9,627 nt of DNA from an uncultured Bacilli bacterium (GCA_947623645.1 CANQHK010000039.1:1-9627), one strand, 5' to 3'. Positions 1 to 6,520 are shown, counted from the stretch's first letter. Made by a program: numbers and translations. Notes: generated by a model not told the origin, from the sequence alone.

Positions 1-391
1 TAAAATCATCTATATCTGCAAGATTAGTCAACATAGAATTGTTTTTAGCAATATTCATTAATTCGTTTATAGTTCCATCTTTATCATAAAGTATTTTAGC
101 ATTAACAAAAATCATTGTTGTAGACATATGATAATTTTGGAGTTCTTTCTCCATATAAGATAAAATTTTCTTCTTAGGATTTATAAAATATTCGATTAAA
201 AATCCATCTATATTTTTATTACCTCTTTCTCGCCATTTCGTGTCATCCGTAGTAACAATATAAATATCTATATCACTATTTTCATTATTATTTCCTGTTG
301 CATAACTTCCTGTTAAAATAGCACCTAAAAAGTAATCTTCCTTCTTATATTTATCTAAAAATTTTTCTATTGCTAGTTCCCAGTTATTCAT
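1..391 (-). CDS. Nucleotidyltransferase-fold protein, 5' part (runs off the left edge)
   Basis: About 130 codons are visible from ATG at 391-389, preceded by a modest AGGTG ribosome binding site; no stop occurs before the window edge, so the C-terminus is missing. The protein begins MNNWELAIEKFLDKY. Residues 27 to about 46 hold the nucleotidyltransferase signature: a GSYATG stretch, then DIDIY, which matches the GS-x(9-11)-D-x-D metal and nucleotide binding pattern of the polymerase-beta-like superfamily (aminoglycoside nucleotidyltransferases, MNT antitoxins and many unassigned members). The later part (STTMIFVNAKILYDKDG) resembles the 'hole-strand' region common in the longer, roughly 250-residue Bacillota members, so I favour a stand-alone enzyme over a short MNT antitoxin. 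The substrate cannot be told. A promoter-like sequence lies about 150 bp upstream. Confidence 0.8.
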   Translation of the reverse strand, partial: MNNWELAIEKFLDKYKKEDYFLGAILTGSYATGNNNENSDIDIYIVTTDDTKWRERGNKNIDGFLIEYFINPKKKILSYMEKELQNYHMSTTMIFVNAKILYDKDGTINELMNIAKNNSMLTNLADIDDF

Positions 392-435
392 AATTACACC
401 TAAATTCTTTTTTTATTTTATTACTTTTAATTAGA

Positions 436-830
436 TTATATATGGTTTAATACTTCTGACACGGTAATGATTCTATCGTCATGATAATTTTCTATATAAG
501 AGTATATATAAAAGTTATATTCTCATCAACGATTTATGAGGTAAATGATATCATAAAATCTGTGTTAAGTCAAATTTTACACGGATTAAAGTTATCGTTC
601 CAGGGATGAATTGTTCGAACCTTTCAGACATTCAAATATATTTCATCTCTATTTAGAAATGCTTTTTTGAAAGAAAAAATATCATAATTTATTATATCAT
701 TCATTAAAAAAACTCTATTTTTAAATGCTTCATATTTTTCTCCGTTATATGATTCATTAATAAATTTTTTTAATCTTTTTTCGATTTTATTTAAATAATT
801 TATTTCAATATCAAAGAAACATATATTTTT
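436..830 (-). pseudogene. Protein-coding debris in several frames, unidentified
   Basis: There is no intact gene between the nucleotidyltransferase and the repeat-protein gene, but the minus strand has three adjoining protein-like stretches. (a) 830-624 is open for 68 codons with no start codon at its head; it includes NYLNKIEKRLKKFINESYN and ends EIYLNV-stop. (b) An ATG at 631-629 overlaps that stop and encodes 26 residues beginning MSERFEQFIPGTITLIRVKF, ending at 551. (c) 522-436 encodes 28 residues ending IENYHDDRIITVSEVLNHI-stop, directly after two TGA codons. The composition (charged helices, alternating hydrophobics) looks like real protein and not random AT-rich translation. The likeliest reading is one or two genes broken by small indels and an N-terminal loss. 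I recognise no family. Chance open frames remain possible, especially for b and c. Confidence 0.35.
545..573 (-). promoter_or_regulatory. Predicted sigma-A-type promoter
   Basis: Read on the minus strand, TTGACT (573-568) is followed after exactly 17 bases by TATCAT (550-545), one or two mismatches from TTGACA and TATAAT. It would start a transcript near 538 with a leader of about 147 nt before the nucleotidyltransferase ATG at 391. The leader has a short inverted repeat (CTCAT...ATGAG). The site overlaps apparent gene debris, so it could be a chance match in AT-rich DNA. Confidence 0.4.
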
Positions 831-899
831 TTATCAATTATGTACTAATTTAAGTTGAAAGACCATTTTTATAATCTTATATTTATAGTTAACATGTTT

Positions 900-2070
900 T
901 CATTTTCTTCCCTTTCTAGATTCATGACTTTCATTTAAAGTTTCTTCATTGTTAGTTATACTTTCAAATTCTTCTTGATTAGCTTTATCGATTAAATTTT
1001 TTTTATATAATTTTTCTAATTGATATATTAATTCTTTAGCATGATCGATATTATGTCCTTTTTTTATTGCCTCAATAAGATTTTTTTGGGCTTCAACAGA
1101 TTTTGGAATTATTATACTTCGAATATTTTCTAAATTTCTTAAATCTTTTACACTACTTGGTATTTCTAATCTTTCAATCGATGATGTGTCTGGTAAATCT
1201 ATACATTTTACACCTTCTGCAAATTTTAAATATTGAATATTTCCTAAAAAAAACCATTCTATATATTTTGCGCTACTTGGTATTTCTAATCTTTCGGCCG
1301 ATGATAAGTTTGGCAAATTTATATATTCTACCCCTTCAGCAAATTTTAAGTATTTAACCATTGTTAAAGCATACAAAGCTATATTTTTTACACTACTTGG
1401 TATTTCTAAAAATTCTGCTTTTTTTAAATGAGGTAATTCTATTTTTTCTACTCCTTCAGCAATTTTTAAATCTTTAACTTCCTCTAAATTTTTAAAATTT
1501 ATTCTTTTTACACTACTTGGTATTATTATACTATCTGCTGACTCTAAATTTAGAAAACCTACATCTTTTACTCCTTCCGGAATATTTAAGTTTTTAATAC
1601 TTTTTAAAGCATCCAAAAATATATATTTTGTACTACTTGGTATTTCTATATTGTTGACGGACTCTAAGTTTGCAAAATTTATATAGTTTATTCCCTCAGC
1701 AATTTTTAAATTTCCTACTGACTTTACTGGTAAACTTATTTCTTCTACTCCTAAAGCGATATCTAATTCATCTGCTCTTTCCAAAACATGCAAATTTAAT
1801 TCTTTTACACTTTCTGGTGTTGTTAAGCTTTCCACTGTCCTTAAATTTGGAAAAGCTACTTCTTCTACTCCTAAAGCGATATCTATTTTTCTTGCTTCTA
1901 CTAATTCATTCAAACAAATACGTTTTACACTACCTGGTATTTCTAAATTTCCTACTGTCCATAAACCTGACAATTCTACTTCTTCTACTCCTTCGGCAAA
2001 TTTTAGTTCTTCAACACTTCTTAATTTTGGTAACTTTATTTTCTTTATGGTACTAGGAATGATTAGATGT
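900..2070 (-). repeat. Tandem coding repeats, about 60/120-bp period
   Basis: On the plus strand a block like CTACTTGGTATTTCTAA recurs about every 120 bp (for example near 1153, 1273, 1392, 1513 and 1633), alternating with a block like CCTTCAGCAAATTTTAA. This is the DNA image of the paired 20-residue leucine-rich repeats. The best-conserved copies lie between about 1150 and 1700, those encoding the C-terminal half of the solenoid, which suggests more recent duplication or homogenisation there. The left boundary is approximate; the last clear repeat ends near 1110. Confidence 0.75.
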
Positions 2071-2264
2071 TCTTCATCACAATTAAATATTATTGATAAA
2101 TCTTTTTTTAAATCTCTTGTACTTAAAATTTCATTTATTCGGGGATCTTTCTCCCAACCAAATCCTATTATTTCTTCTTCTAGTTCATACAAAAATATTA
2201 ATTCTTCTCTACTAATCTCACCACCATTTTTCCACTTTGTATGGGTATAGGTCATCATCTTCAT
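900..2264 (-). CDS. Leucine-rich-repeat protein with regular 20-residue repeats
   Basis: The product is 454 residues with no signal peptide, membrane segment or wall anchor, so it is probably cytoplasmic. Residues 1-65 are a charged helical head (motifs REELIFLYELEEEIIGFG and KDPRINEI). Residues from about 66 to 385 are some 16 repeats of about 20 residues, alternating LEIPSSVKxIxLxxL and LKFAEGVExIxLPxL types, so the DNA has a visible 120-bp super-period. The pattern recalls BspA/Treponema-type repeats (xxIPxxV...) but is three residues shorter than their usual 23. The last 70 residues are charged and helical. Such solenoids usually bind proteins; the partner is unknown. ATG at 2264 lies 5 bp after the stop of the upstream gene, with only a weak GAAAG/AAGAG-type site. 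The frame stays open five codons upstream (AAG AAA GTA AGA GAC), across the neighbour's stop, which suggests this is the C-terminal half of a once-continuous protein. Confidence 0.85.
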   Translation of the reverse strand: MKMMTYTHTKWKNGGEISREELIFLYELEEEIIGFGWEKDPRINEILSTRDLKKDLSIIFNCDEEHLIIPSTIKKIKLPKLRSVEELKFAEGVEEVELSGLWTVGNLEIPGSVKRICLNELVEARKIDIALGVEEVAFPNLRTVESLTTPESVKELNLHVLERADELDIALGVEEISLPVKSVGNLKIAEGINYINFANLESVNNIEIPSSTKYIFLDALKSIKNLNIPEGVKDVGFLNLESADSIIIPSSVKRINFKNLEEVKDLKIAEGVEKIELPHLKKAEFLEIPSSVKNIALYALTMVKYLKFAEGVEYINLPNLSSAERLEIPSSAKYIEWFFLGNIQYLKFAEGVKCIDLPDTSSIERLEIPSSVKDLRNLENIRSIIIPKSVEAQKNLIEAIKKGHNIDHAKELIYQLEKLYKKNLIDKANQEEFESITNNEETLNESHESRKGRK

Positions 2265-2269
2265 GTCTC

Positions 2270-3298
2270 TTACTTTCTTTTATATGCATCTCTATCTGGA
2301 AAGTCATCCTCTTTTAATTTTTCTTCAACTACAAGTTCCATATTGCTCTCTAAATTTTGATCTTTTTCAATTCCTCTTATTTCTTCTATTTGACCATTTT
2401 TTTTCCTTATCGCTATTCTTGGTTGTGTATATTTGCCATTTTTATCTTTCGTATAATATACATAAAAATCCCCACCATTTACATGTTCTCTTGCCGTATC
2501 TAAGCCTCCAGCTGTACACCATCCTGTTCCTTTTCCATTAAGATCATTAAATAATATTTCTGGGTTGCTTCCTTGAGGATATTTCTTCCAGATTCCTTCA
2601 TCACTTGTTATTTCTCTTTTTGCTTCATCTAATTTTCTTAAAGCATATCCATATAATTTGCCAAAGCTTCCTCCTTCTATTAATTTTTTTAGTTCGTTAT
2701 CTTCTATCTTTTCCCCGTTTAGATTCTTTTTTAATTCATCATATACATAAGCTAATGCTTCTCTATTCAATTCAATGAAAGGCCGTATCGTTTTTTCTGT
2801 TCTTCGATTATAATTTCCTTTTTCTTTATCATAATTTCCTAATTTTAACATTCCTTGAAAGGCATAATATTTAAACCATGTTTCATACATGTCACTATCT
2901 TTACTTGCTAAATATTCTATCCACTGATCTAATGATTCTTTTTGTTCTCTTATTATTTTACTTCTTTCTTCTTCTTTTTCTTCTTCGGTATATTTTATTT
3001 TCTCCTCGCCACGTTCTTCTCTTATTTTATTTTGAAATTCAAAGAATGATTCCGGAATTTTTTCTTTTTTTATAACATAATGTTCATAATATAAACTCTT
3101 TAACATTTTTATATCATTTTCTCTTGTCTTTCTATCTTCATTAAAAGCATTTTTCGTCACCTTATCTAATCTTTCCATATATTTAGCTATTTTCTCTTCA
3201 GGTCTATCACTTGCTTTTGCAGTATGCATGACTTCTTCCCTCATATGTAAATCTTGATATATTTTATTTAAAAATTCTTCTCCACTGTAATCTTTCAT
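2270..3298 (-). CDS. Unknown cytoplasmic protein with a WCTA motif (PcfJ-reminiscent)
   Basis: The product is 342 residues with no signal peptide or membrane segment. Residues 1-125 are very charged and helical, probably coiled coil in part (about 85-125, many E, K and R). Residues 126-240 are a helical middle region. Residues 256-310 hold the most distinctive part: GTGWCTAGG (257-265), then DFYVYYTKD (277-285), PRIAIRKKNG (293-302) and IEEIRGI (304-310). This Trp-Cys-Thr-Ala plus beta-hairpin arrangement recalls the core of PcfJ-like proteins, but the match is by eye and the function is unknown. ATG at 3298 has a good ribosome binding site (AAGGAAGGTG) and a clear promoter. It is the first gene of an operon with the leucine-rich-repeat gene 5 bp downstream; the end (DAYKRK-stop) is likely a frameshift product, see findings. 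Confidence 0.8.
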   Translation of the reverse strand: MKDYSGEEFLNKIYQDLHMREEVMHTAKASDRPEEKIAKYMERLDKVTKNAFNEDRKTRENDIKMLKSLYYEHYVIKKEKIPESFFEFQNKIREERGEEKIKYTEEEKEEERSKIIREQKESLDQWIEYLASKDSDMYETWFKYYAFQGMLKLGNYDKEKGNYNRRTEKTIRPFIELNREALAYVYDELKKNLNGEKIEDNELKKLIEGGSFGKLYGYALRKLDEAKREITSDEGIWKKYPQGSNPEILFNDLNGKGTGWCTAGGLDTAREHVNGGDFYVYYTKDKNGKYTQPRIAIRKKNGQIEEIRGIEKDQNLESNMELVVEEKLKEDDFPDRDAYKRK

Positions 3299-3331
3299 TG
3301 GATTTCACCTTCCTTTATACCATCTATAAAT

Positions 3332-3360
3332 ATTGTATCATATTCCAATTTTAATGTCAT
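3332..3360 (-). promoter_or_regulatory. Promoter of the WCTA/leucine-rich-repeat operon
   Basis: On the minus strand ATGACA (3360-3355) is followed by a 17-base spacer and TACAAT (3337-3332), each one base from consensus. TGA directly before TACAAT makes an extended -10 element. The predicted start near 3326 gives a leader of about 28 nt containing the AAGGAAGGTG ribosome binding site of the gene at 3298. Confidence 0.7.
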
Positions 3361-3431
3361 TAAATTAAATAACTTTTACCTATCCACCATCTTGGAAACA
3401 TAAAATTTCGAGTCTCCATGTTGAATTCATT

Positions 3432-3456
3432 CGAACTATTTTGGTTCGTTTTTTTT
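3432..3456 (+). terminator. Weak hairpin followed by eight T
   Basis: CGAAC (3432-3436) pairs with GTTCG (3444-3448) across a 7-base loop, followed directly by eight T. The 5-bp stem is short. No gene on the plus strand precedes it within the divergent intergenic region, so it may insulate the small peptide gene, end a small RNA, or act as an attenuator. Confidence 0.4.
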
Positions 3457-3469
3457 GTAATATGATAAT
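3441..3469 (+). promoter_or_regulatory. Possible promoter of the small peptide gene
   Basis: TTGGTT (3441-3446) and GATAAT (3464-3469) are 17 bases apart; TATGAT at 3461 is an overlapping alternative -10. The -35 element is poor and lies inside the hairpin at 3432-3456. Position relative to the gene at 3522 is reasonable. Confidence 0.3.
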
Positions 3470-3521
3470 GAGAGTAAAGATAAAACTTTATCAAATTCGA
3501 AAAAAATTAAAGGAGGAAAAA

Positions 3522-3692
3522 ATGAAGAACAAAAAAATGAAAAAAATTTTTTTTGGACTTAGTAGTATATTATTATTTGGAGTAGGGGGTGTAACTGTTA
3601 ATACTTTAACAAATAATGCTGTTGATGAAGCGATAAAACAAAAGGGGAAACATTTTATTATGAATATAGGGAACAATAATATTTCAAAATAA
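3522..3692 (+). CDS. Small secreted or membrane-anchored peptide, 56 residues
   Basis: ATG at 3522 is chosen because AGGAGG (3511-3516) lies 5 bases upstream, a near-ideal site; a longer frame from TTG at 3441 would start inside a terminator-like hairpin and has no ribosome binding site. The peptide has a lysine-rich start (MKNKKMKK), a hydrophobic segment at about residues 9-24 (IFFGLSSILLFGVGGV), then a polar tail of about 30 residues ending GNNNISK. This is the layout of a signal peptide or a single membrane anchor. There is no lipobox Cys, and no Cys at all. I recognise no family; a secreted signalling peptide, a small toxin or a membrane regulator are all possible. It is divergent from the WCTA/leucine-rich-repeat operon and has its own terminator. 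Confidence 0.6.
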   Translation: MKNKKMKKIFFGLSSILLFGVGGVTVNTLTNNAVDEAIKQKGKHFIMNIGNNNISK

Positions 3693-3715
3693 TTATGAAC
3701 TTTCGATGAATTATT

Positions 3716-3746
3716 GAGCAGACTTTATATATTGTTTGCTCTTTTT
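3716..3746 (+). terminator. Rho-independent terminator of the small peptide gene
   Basis: GAGCAGAC (3716-3723) pairs with GTTTGCTC (3734-3741), 8 bp including one G-T wobble, with a 10-base loop, followed by TTTTT. It lies 23 bp after the stop of the 56-residue peptide gene, so that gene is a single-gene unit. Confidence 0.75.
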
Positions 3747-3769
3747 AAATACAAAAATTTAAAAATATG

Positions 3770-3799
3770 ATGACTTTTTTATTAGAAATTTGATATAAT
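3770..3799 (+). promoter_or_regulatory. Promoter of the gene at 3826
   Basis: A perfect TATAAT (3794-3799) is preceded by TGA, giving an extended -10 element; ATGACT (3770-3775) is a fair -35 at 18-base spacing. The start of transcription would be near 3806, giving a short leader with the GGGGGAA ribosome binding site. Confidence 0.7.
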
Positions 3800-3825
3800 A
3801 GGAATGTTTTTTGGGGGAATATTTT

Positions 3826-4665
3826 ATGAATCAAGAAATTTTAGCTATTATTGATCAAATTCAATCGGATTGGTCTTTAGATATGGTAATTCGGTTTTTA
3901 TATAGAGAATTAGCTCCTTGTTTTCAAAGAGACTTACTTTATTTTCTTTCTAGTGAAGAAGAAAAAATGATGCAATATCAAGCAGGTTTTATCAATCGTT
4001 TTCCAAAAATTTGTTGTTCCACTTTAGCAGACTTTTATGTGAATTTATTTCAAGAATTAGGAATTTCAGCGAAAAAAATTATTGCTACGAGTAGTAAGAT
4101 TCCTCTTTTTGCTATTCTTGTTGAAGGAGAAAAGGGATGGTATTTTTTAGATCCACTCAGTGATTTATTTTCCAATCAATTTGGGTTAAAACCGTATTTT
4201 TTTGGAGTTATTCCACGTTATAAAACAACGAAAATGAATCATCCTGAATTAGTGGAGATTTCCCAAGAGTATATTTCTTCTCTTGATACAAAATTGAACC
4301 TTGATCCTTATTTAGATGATTTCTTTCAAAAATTTCATTTAGAACTTGCAAATAGAAATAGAGCTTATGAATATTTTCAGGTAGAAAGAGGAAATCATGT
4401 TGATTTAATAGAAAAGAAATTAGAATTATATAATGAAAAATTTATTAACTTAGGAAATGTTCCAGGAATTTATGAACGCGCTTTACTTTATCGATATTTA
4501 AATGATCGCTTATTGAATCATAGTGAAAAACGAGATGTTTGCGTTCACATTTGTGATGCGTTTGAACATCCTTATATTGCTTATGAAATTGTAAAGAATG
4601 AAGAAACTATTTTCTATAAAGAAGAAAATGAGAATGGTCAATATATTTTAAAAAGAATCCAATGA
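3826..4665 (+). CDS. Hypothetical protein, possible degenerate transglutaminase-like fold
   Basis: ATG at 3826 is preferred over TTG at 3811 because GGGGG (3813-3817) sits about 8 bases upstream and a start at 3811 would leave no room for a site. The product is 279 residues, with no signal peptide or membrane segment. Residues 61-112 look like a transglutaminase/papain-like core: KICCSTLADFYVNLFQELGI (61-80) carries two Cys at the start of a helix, then a strand (PLFAILVEG), then GWYFLDPLSD with an Asp-Pro (109-110). In transglutaminase-like enzymes these places hold the Cys, His and Asp triad; here the His position appears to be Leu, Phe or Ala. The fold may therefore be inactive, or the resemblance superficial. 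The C-terminal 150 residues are helical and unrecognised. It has its own promoter and terminator, so it is monocistronic. Confidence 0.7.
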   Translation: MNQEILAIIDQIQSDWSLDMVIRFLYRELAPCFQRDLLYFLSSEEEKMMQYQAGFINRFPKICCSTLADFYVNLFQELGISAKKIIATSSKIPLFAILVEGEKGWYFLDPLSDLFSNQFGLKPYFFGVIPRYKTTKMNHPELVEISQEYISSLDTKLNLDPYLDDFFQKFHLELANRNRAYEYFQVERGNHVDLIEKKLELYNEKFINLGNVPGIYERALLYRYLNDRLLNHSEKRDVCVHICDAFEHPYIAYEIVKNEETIFYKEENENGQYILKRIQ

Positions 4666-4679
4666 AGGGTTCTTTTTTT
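4652..4679 (+). terminator. Rho-independent terminator overlapping the gene end
   Basis: AAAGAATCC (4652-4660) pairs with GGGTTCTTT (4667-4675), 9 bp with one T-G wobble and a 6-base loop, followed by more T. The TGA stop (4663-4665) sits in the loop, so the terminator uses the last codons of the gene at 3826. Confidence 0.8.
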
Positions 4680-4730
4680 CTAAACATTTTTATCATGAAC
4701 ATACATACACTCTTTTAAAAAGAAATTTCA

Positions 4731-4736
4731 TATAAT
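4731..4736 (+). promoter_or_regulatory. -10 element of the secretion operon promoter
   Basis: A perfect TATAAT (4731-4736) in the context TTTCATATAATA closely resembles TTTGATATAATA before the gene at 3826. No good -35 hexamer is present at 16-18 bases, so expression may depend on an activator. Some 20 bp downstream is a perfect AAGGAGG (4755-4761). Confidence 0.5.
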
Positions 4737-4823
4737 AAACTGAGGATAGTAATCAAGGAGGTAAAATAAATTTATTCTTTTTTAGTGGTTCTTAAAAGCA
4801 TAACAAGAAAGGATCTGAAAAAG

Positions 4824-5321
4824 GTGAAAAATAAAAATAAAAAGTTTATTATAATTGGTAGTTTTATCTTTGCTATACTTGTTATGGCGGTGGGTTATTC
4901 TGCTTTTGCTACACAACTTTTAGTGAGTGGGGTTGCAGAAATTACAGGAAAATGGAATGTGGAAATTGTAGATGTTGAAGCAGTGGAAGTATCCGATGGA
5001 TGTAATGCCGGAACTCCTCAATTTACACCTACTACAGTAAATTTTGAAGCATTCTTAGAAAAACCAGGAGATTCAATTAATTATGTAATCACTATTCAAA
5101 ATAATGGAACCATCAATGCAGTTTTAGATGAGGTATATTTTATGAGTGAAGATACAGAATCAGATGCTATTCAATTTGAAACGACGAATCTTAGCAAGAA
5201 TTTAGAAGCTGGAAATACAACTACTGTTACAGTAAAAATAACTTACATGCAAGATACTGAAGAAATACCATCTGTTAAAACCAAGAAAATAACAGGGGTA
5301 ATCAACTATGTTCAAGGGTAG
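4824..5321 (+). CDS. TasA/camelysin-like exported protein with SipW-type signal peptide
   Basis: From GTG at 4824 (AAAGGA 10 bases upstream) the product is 165 residues. It starts MKNKNKK, has a hydrophobic segment at 8-26, then GYSAFATQ with an AFA (27-29) cleavage site, and an exported domain rich in beta strands (INYVITIQNNGTINAVLDEV). This signal peptide and domain style match the TasA/CalY-like proteins processed by SipW peptidases, and a SipW-type peptidase gene follows 27 bp downstream. The mature protein is likely a surface or matrix component of about 136 residues; TasA is normally larger, so it could be a minor or pilin-like relative. The start is uncertain: GTG at 4785 would add 13 residues, and a perfect AAGGAGG at 4755-4761 fits neither GTG but sits 8 bases from an in-frame ATT at 4770. 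Confidence 0.75.
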   Translation: MKNKNKKFIIIGSFIFAILVMAVGYSAFATQLLVSGVAEITGKWNVEIVDVEAVEVSDGCNAGTPQFTPTTVNFEAFLEKPGDSINYVITIQNNGTINAVLDEVYFMSEDTESDAIQFETTNLSKNLEAGNTTTVTVKITYMQDTEEIPSVKTKKITGVINYVQG

Positions 5322-5348
5322 TATTTTATGATTATATAGGAATCTAGA

Positions 5349-6503
5349 ATGAAAAATTTAAAAAGTAGCCAAATTTTAATCTTTCTTATTTTTTATTTGT
5401 GGGTGTCCATTTTTTTAAGTATTAATAATTCTTCTTTTTATATTTCTACCTTCAAGCCTATATTTTGGTCTTTCTTCTTAATTTATTTATGGTACTATCA
5501 AAAAAAGACACATATTCCTTTTCGTAAAAATAGAAAATGTTTCTTTTCTATACTGATGTTCTTTCTTTTTATCATTTTAATTTATTTTAATCTTGGATTT
5601 CTTTTTGGATTTGCAAGAAGTCCTTACAATCATTCGTTGGAATCCATTCTTAAAAATATATTTTATCAAGTTGTTCCGATCATAGCTATTGAGATCACTA
5701 GAAAAATTCTCATTGCAAGAAATCAAAAGTCCTCTCTTCTTCTTTTTATAATAACGTTTTTTCTTCTTTTATTAGAACTTGATTATACTGTTTTTATAAA
5801 TCTTTTTCCAAGAAAAGAATCATTTTTTCAATATTGCTGTTCCATTTTAATACCGATGTTTGCAAATAGTCTTTTATATACTTATTTGGTTTCTCACGGA
5901 ATTTTTCCTTTGATTTTTCGGATTATTTTCCAGATTTTTTACTTATTATTTCCTGTACTACCCAATCTTAATTGGTTTTTGTCTGGTTTTTTAGGCATGA
6001 TGATTCCTATATTAATTTATGCTTTTATCCAATATAAGTTTACAAAGAATAAGAAAATTTCTTTGAAAAAGAAAAAAGTTTGTTTTATACAAATTCGTTA
6101 TGCTTTTACACTTCTTTTTGCTAGTTTATTTGTTTGTTTTATCATGGGATTTTTTCCTTATAAACCGATTGCTATCCTTTCCAATAGTATGTATCCTACA
6201 TTTCAAAGAGGGGATGTCGTAATCTATAAAAAAGTATCTTTGAAAAATCAAGCGAATATTCAAGTAGGAGATATTTTAATTTATGAAATTGAAAATCAAA
6301 TTTTTGCTCATCGAATTATTTCTAAAGATGAAACGATCGATTGCATATTTTATCAAACAAAAGGAGATCATAATCAAATTCCTGATCGTCTTCGTATTTT
6401 ACCAGAACAAATTTTAGGGGTTTATGTTTTTCATATTCCCTCTATTGGTTTTCCTTCGGTTTGGTTTCATGATTATTTTCATAAAGTAGATACGAAAGTT
6501 TGA
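5349..6503 (+). CDS. Signal peptidase I, SipW (ER/archaeal) type, with polytopic membrane domain
   Basis: ATG at 5349 has AGGAA 7 bases upstream. Residues 1 to about 270 carry roughly eight hydrophobic segments (near 8-25, 35-50, 64-88, 103-121, 128-150, 160-182, 186-230 as one or two, 250-271). The C-terminal catalytic domain follows: Ser280 in SNSMYPTF, a GDVVIY box (288-293), VGDILIYE, His321 in AHRII, and KGDHN with Asp340. A His in place of the Lys general base is typical of the SipW/endoplasmic-reticulum class of family S26. Typical SipW proteins have around 190 residues and two membrane segments, so the 384-residue length with an extra polytopic domain is notable. The expected reaction is removal of signal peptides at the outer face of the membrane, with the TasA-like protein upstream as the obvious substrate. 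The stop TGA is followed by the next gene 17 bp later. Confidence 0.88.
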   Translation: MKNLKSSQILIFLIFYLWVSIFLSINNSSFYISTFKPIFWSFFLIYLWYYQKKTHIPFRKNRKCFFSILMFFLFIILIYFNLGFLFGFARSPYNHSLESILKNIFYQVVPIIAIEITRKILIARNQKSSLLLFIITFFLLLLELDYTVFINLFPRKESFFQYCCSILIPMFANSLLYTYLVSHGIFPLIFRIIFQIFYLLFPVLPNLNWFLSGFLGMMIPILIYAFIQYKFTKNKKISLKKKKVCFIQIRYAFTLLFASLFVCFIMGFFPYKPIAILSNSMYPTFQRGDVVIYKKVSLKNQANIQVGDILIYEIENQIFAHRIISKDETIDCIFYQTKGDHNQIPDRLRILPEQILGVYVFHIPSIGFPSVWFHDYFHKVDTKV

Positions 6504-6520
6504 AAGAAAGGTTCGAAAAA

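Noticed and set aside
600..640. GTTCGAAC resembling a tRNA T-loop
   Set aside because: The flanking bases do not form a T-stem, and no acceptor or anticodon arm can be built; the octamer is simply a palindrome.
1103..2250. Several Leu/Phe-rich open frames on the plus strand inside the repeat gene
   Set aside because: They are antisense shadows of the repeats with low-complexity composition and no ribosome binding sites.
2270..2285. Programmed -1 frameshifting between the two operon genes
   Set aside because: There is no X-XXY-YYZ heptamer and no clear downstream stimulatory structure; only a single-codon A-AAG slip is possible, so an indel or reinitiation is simpler.
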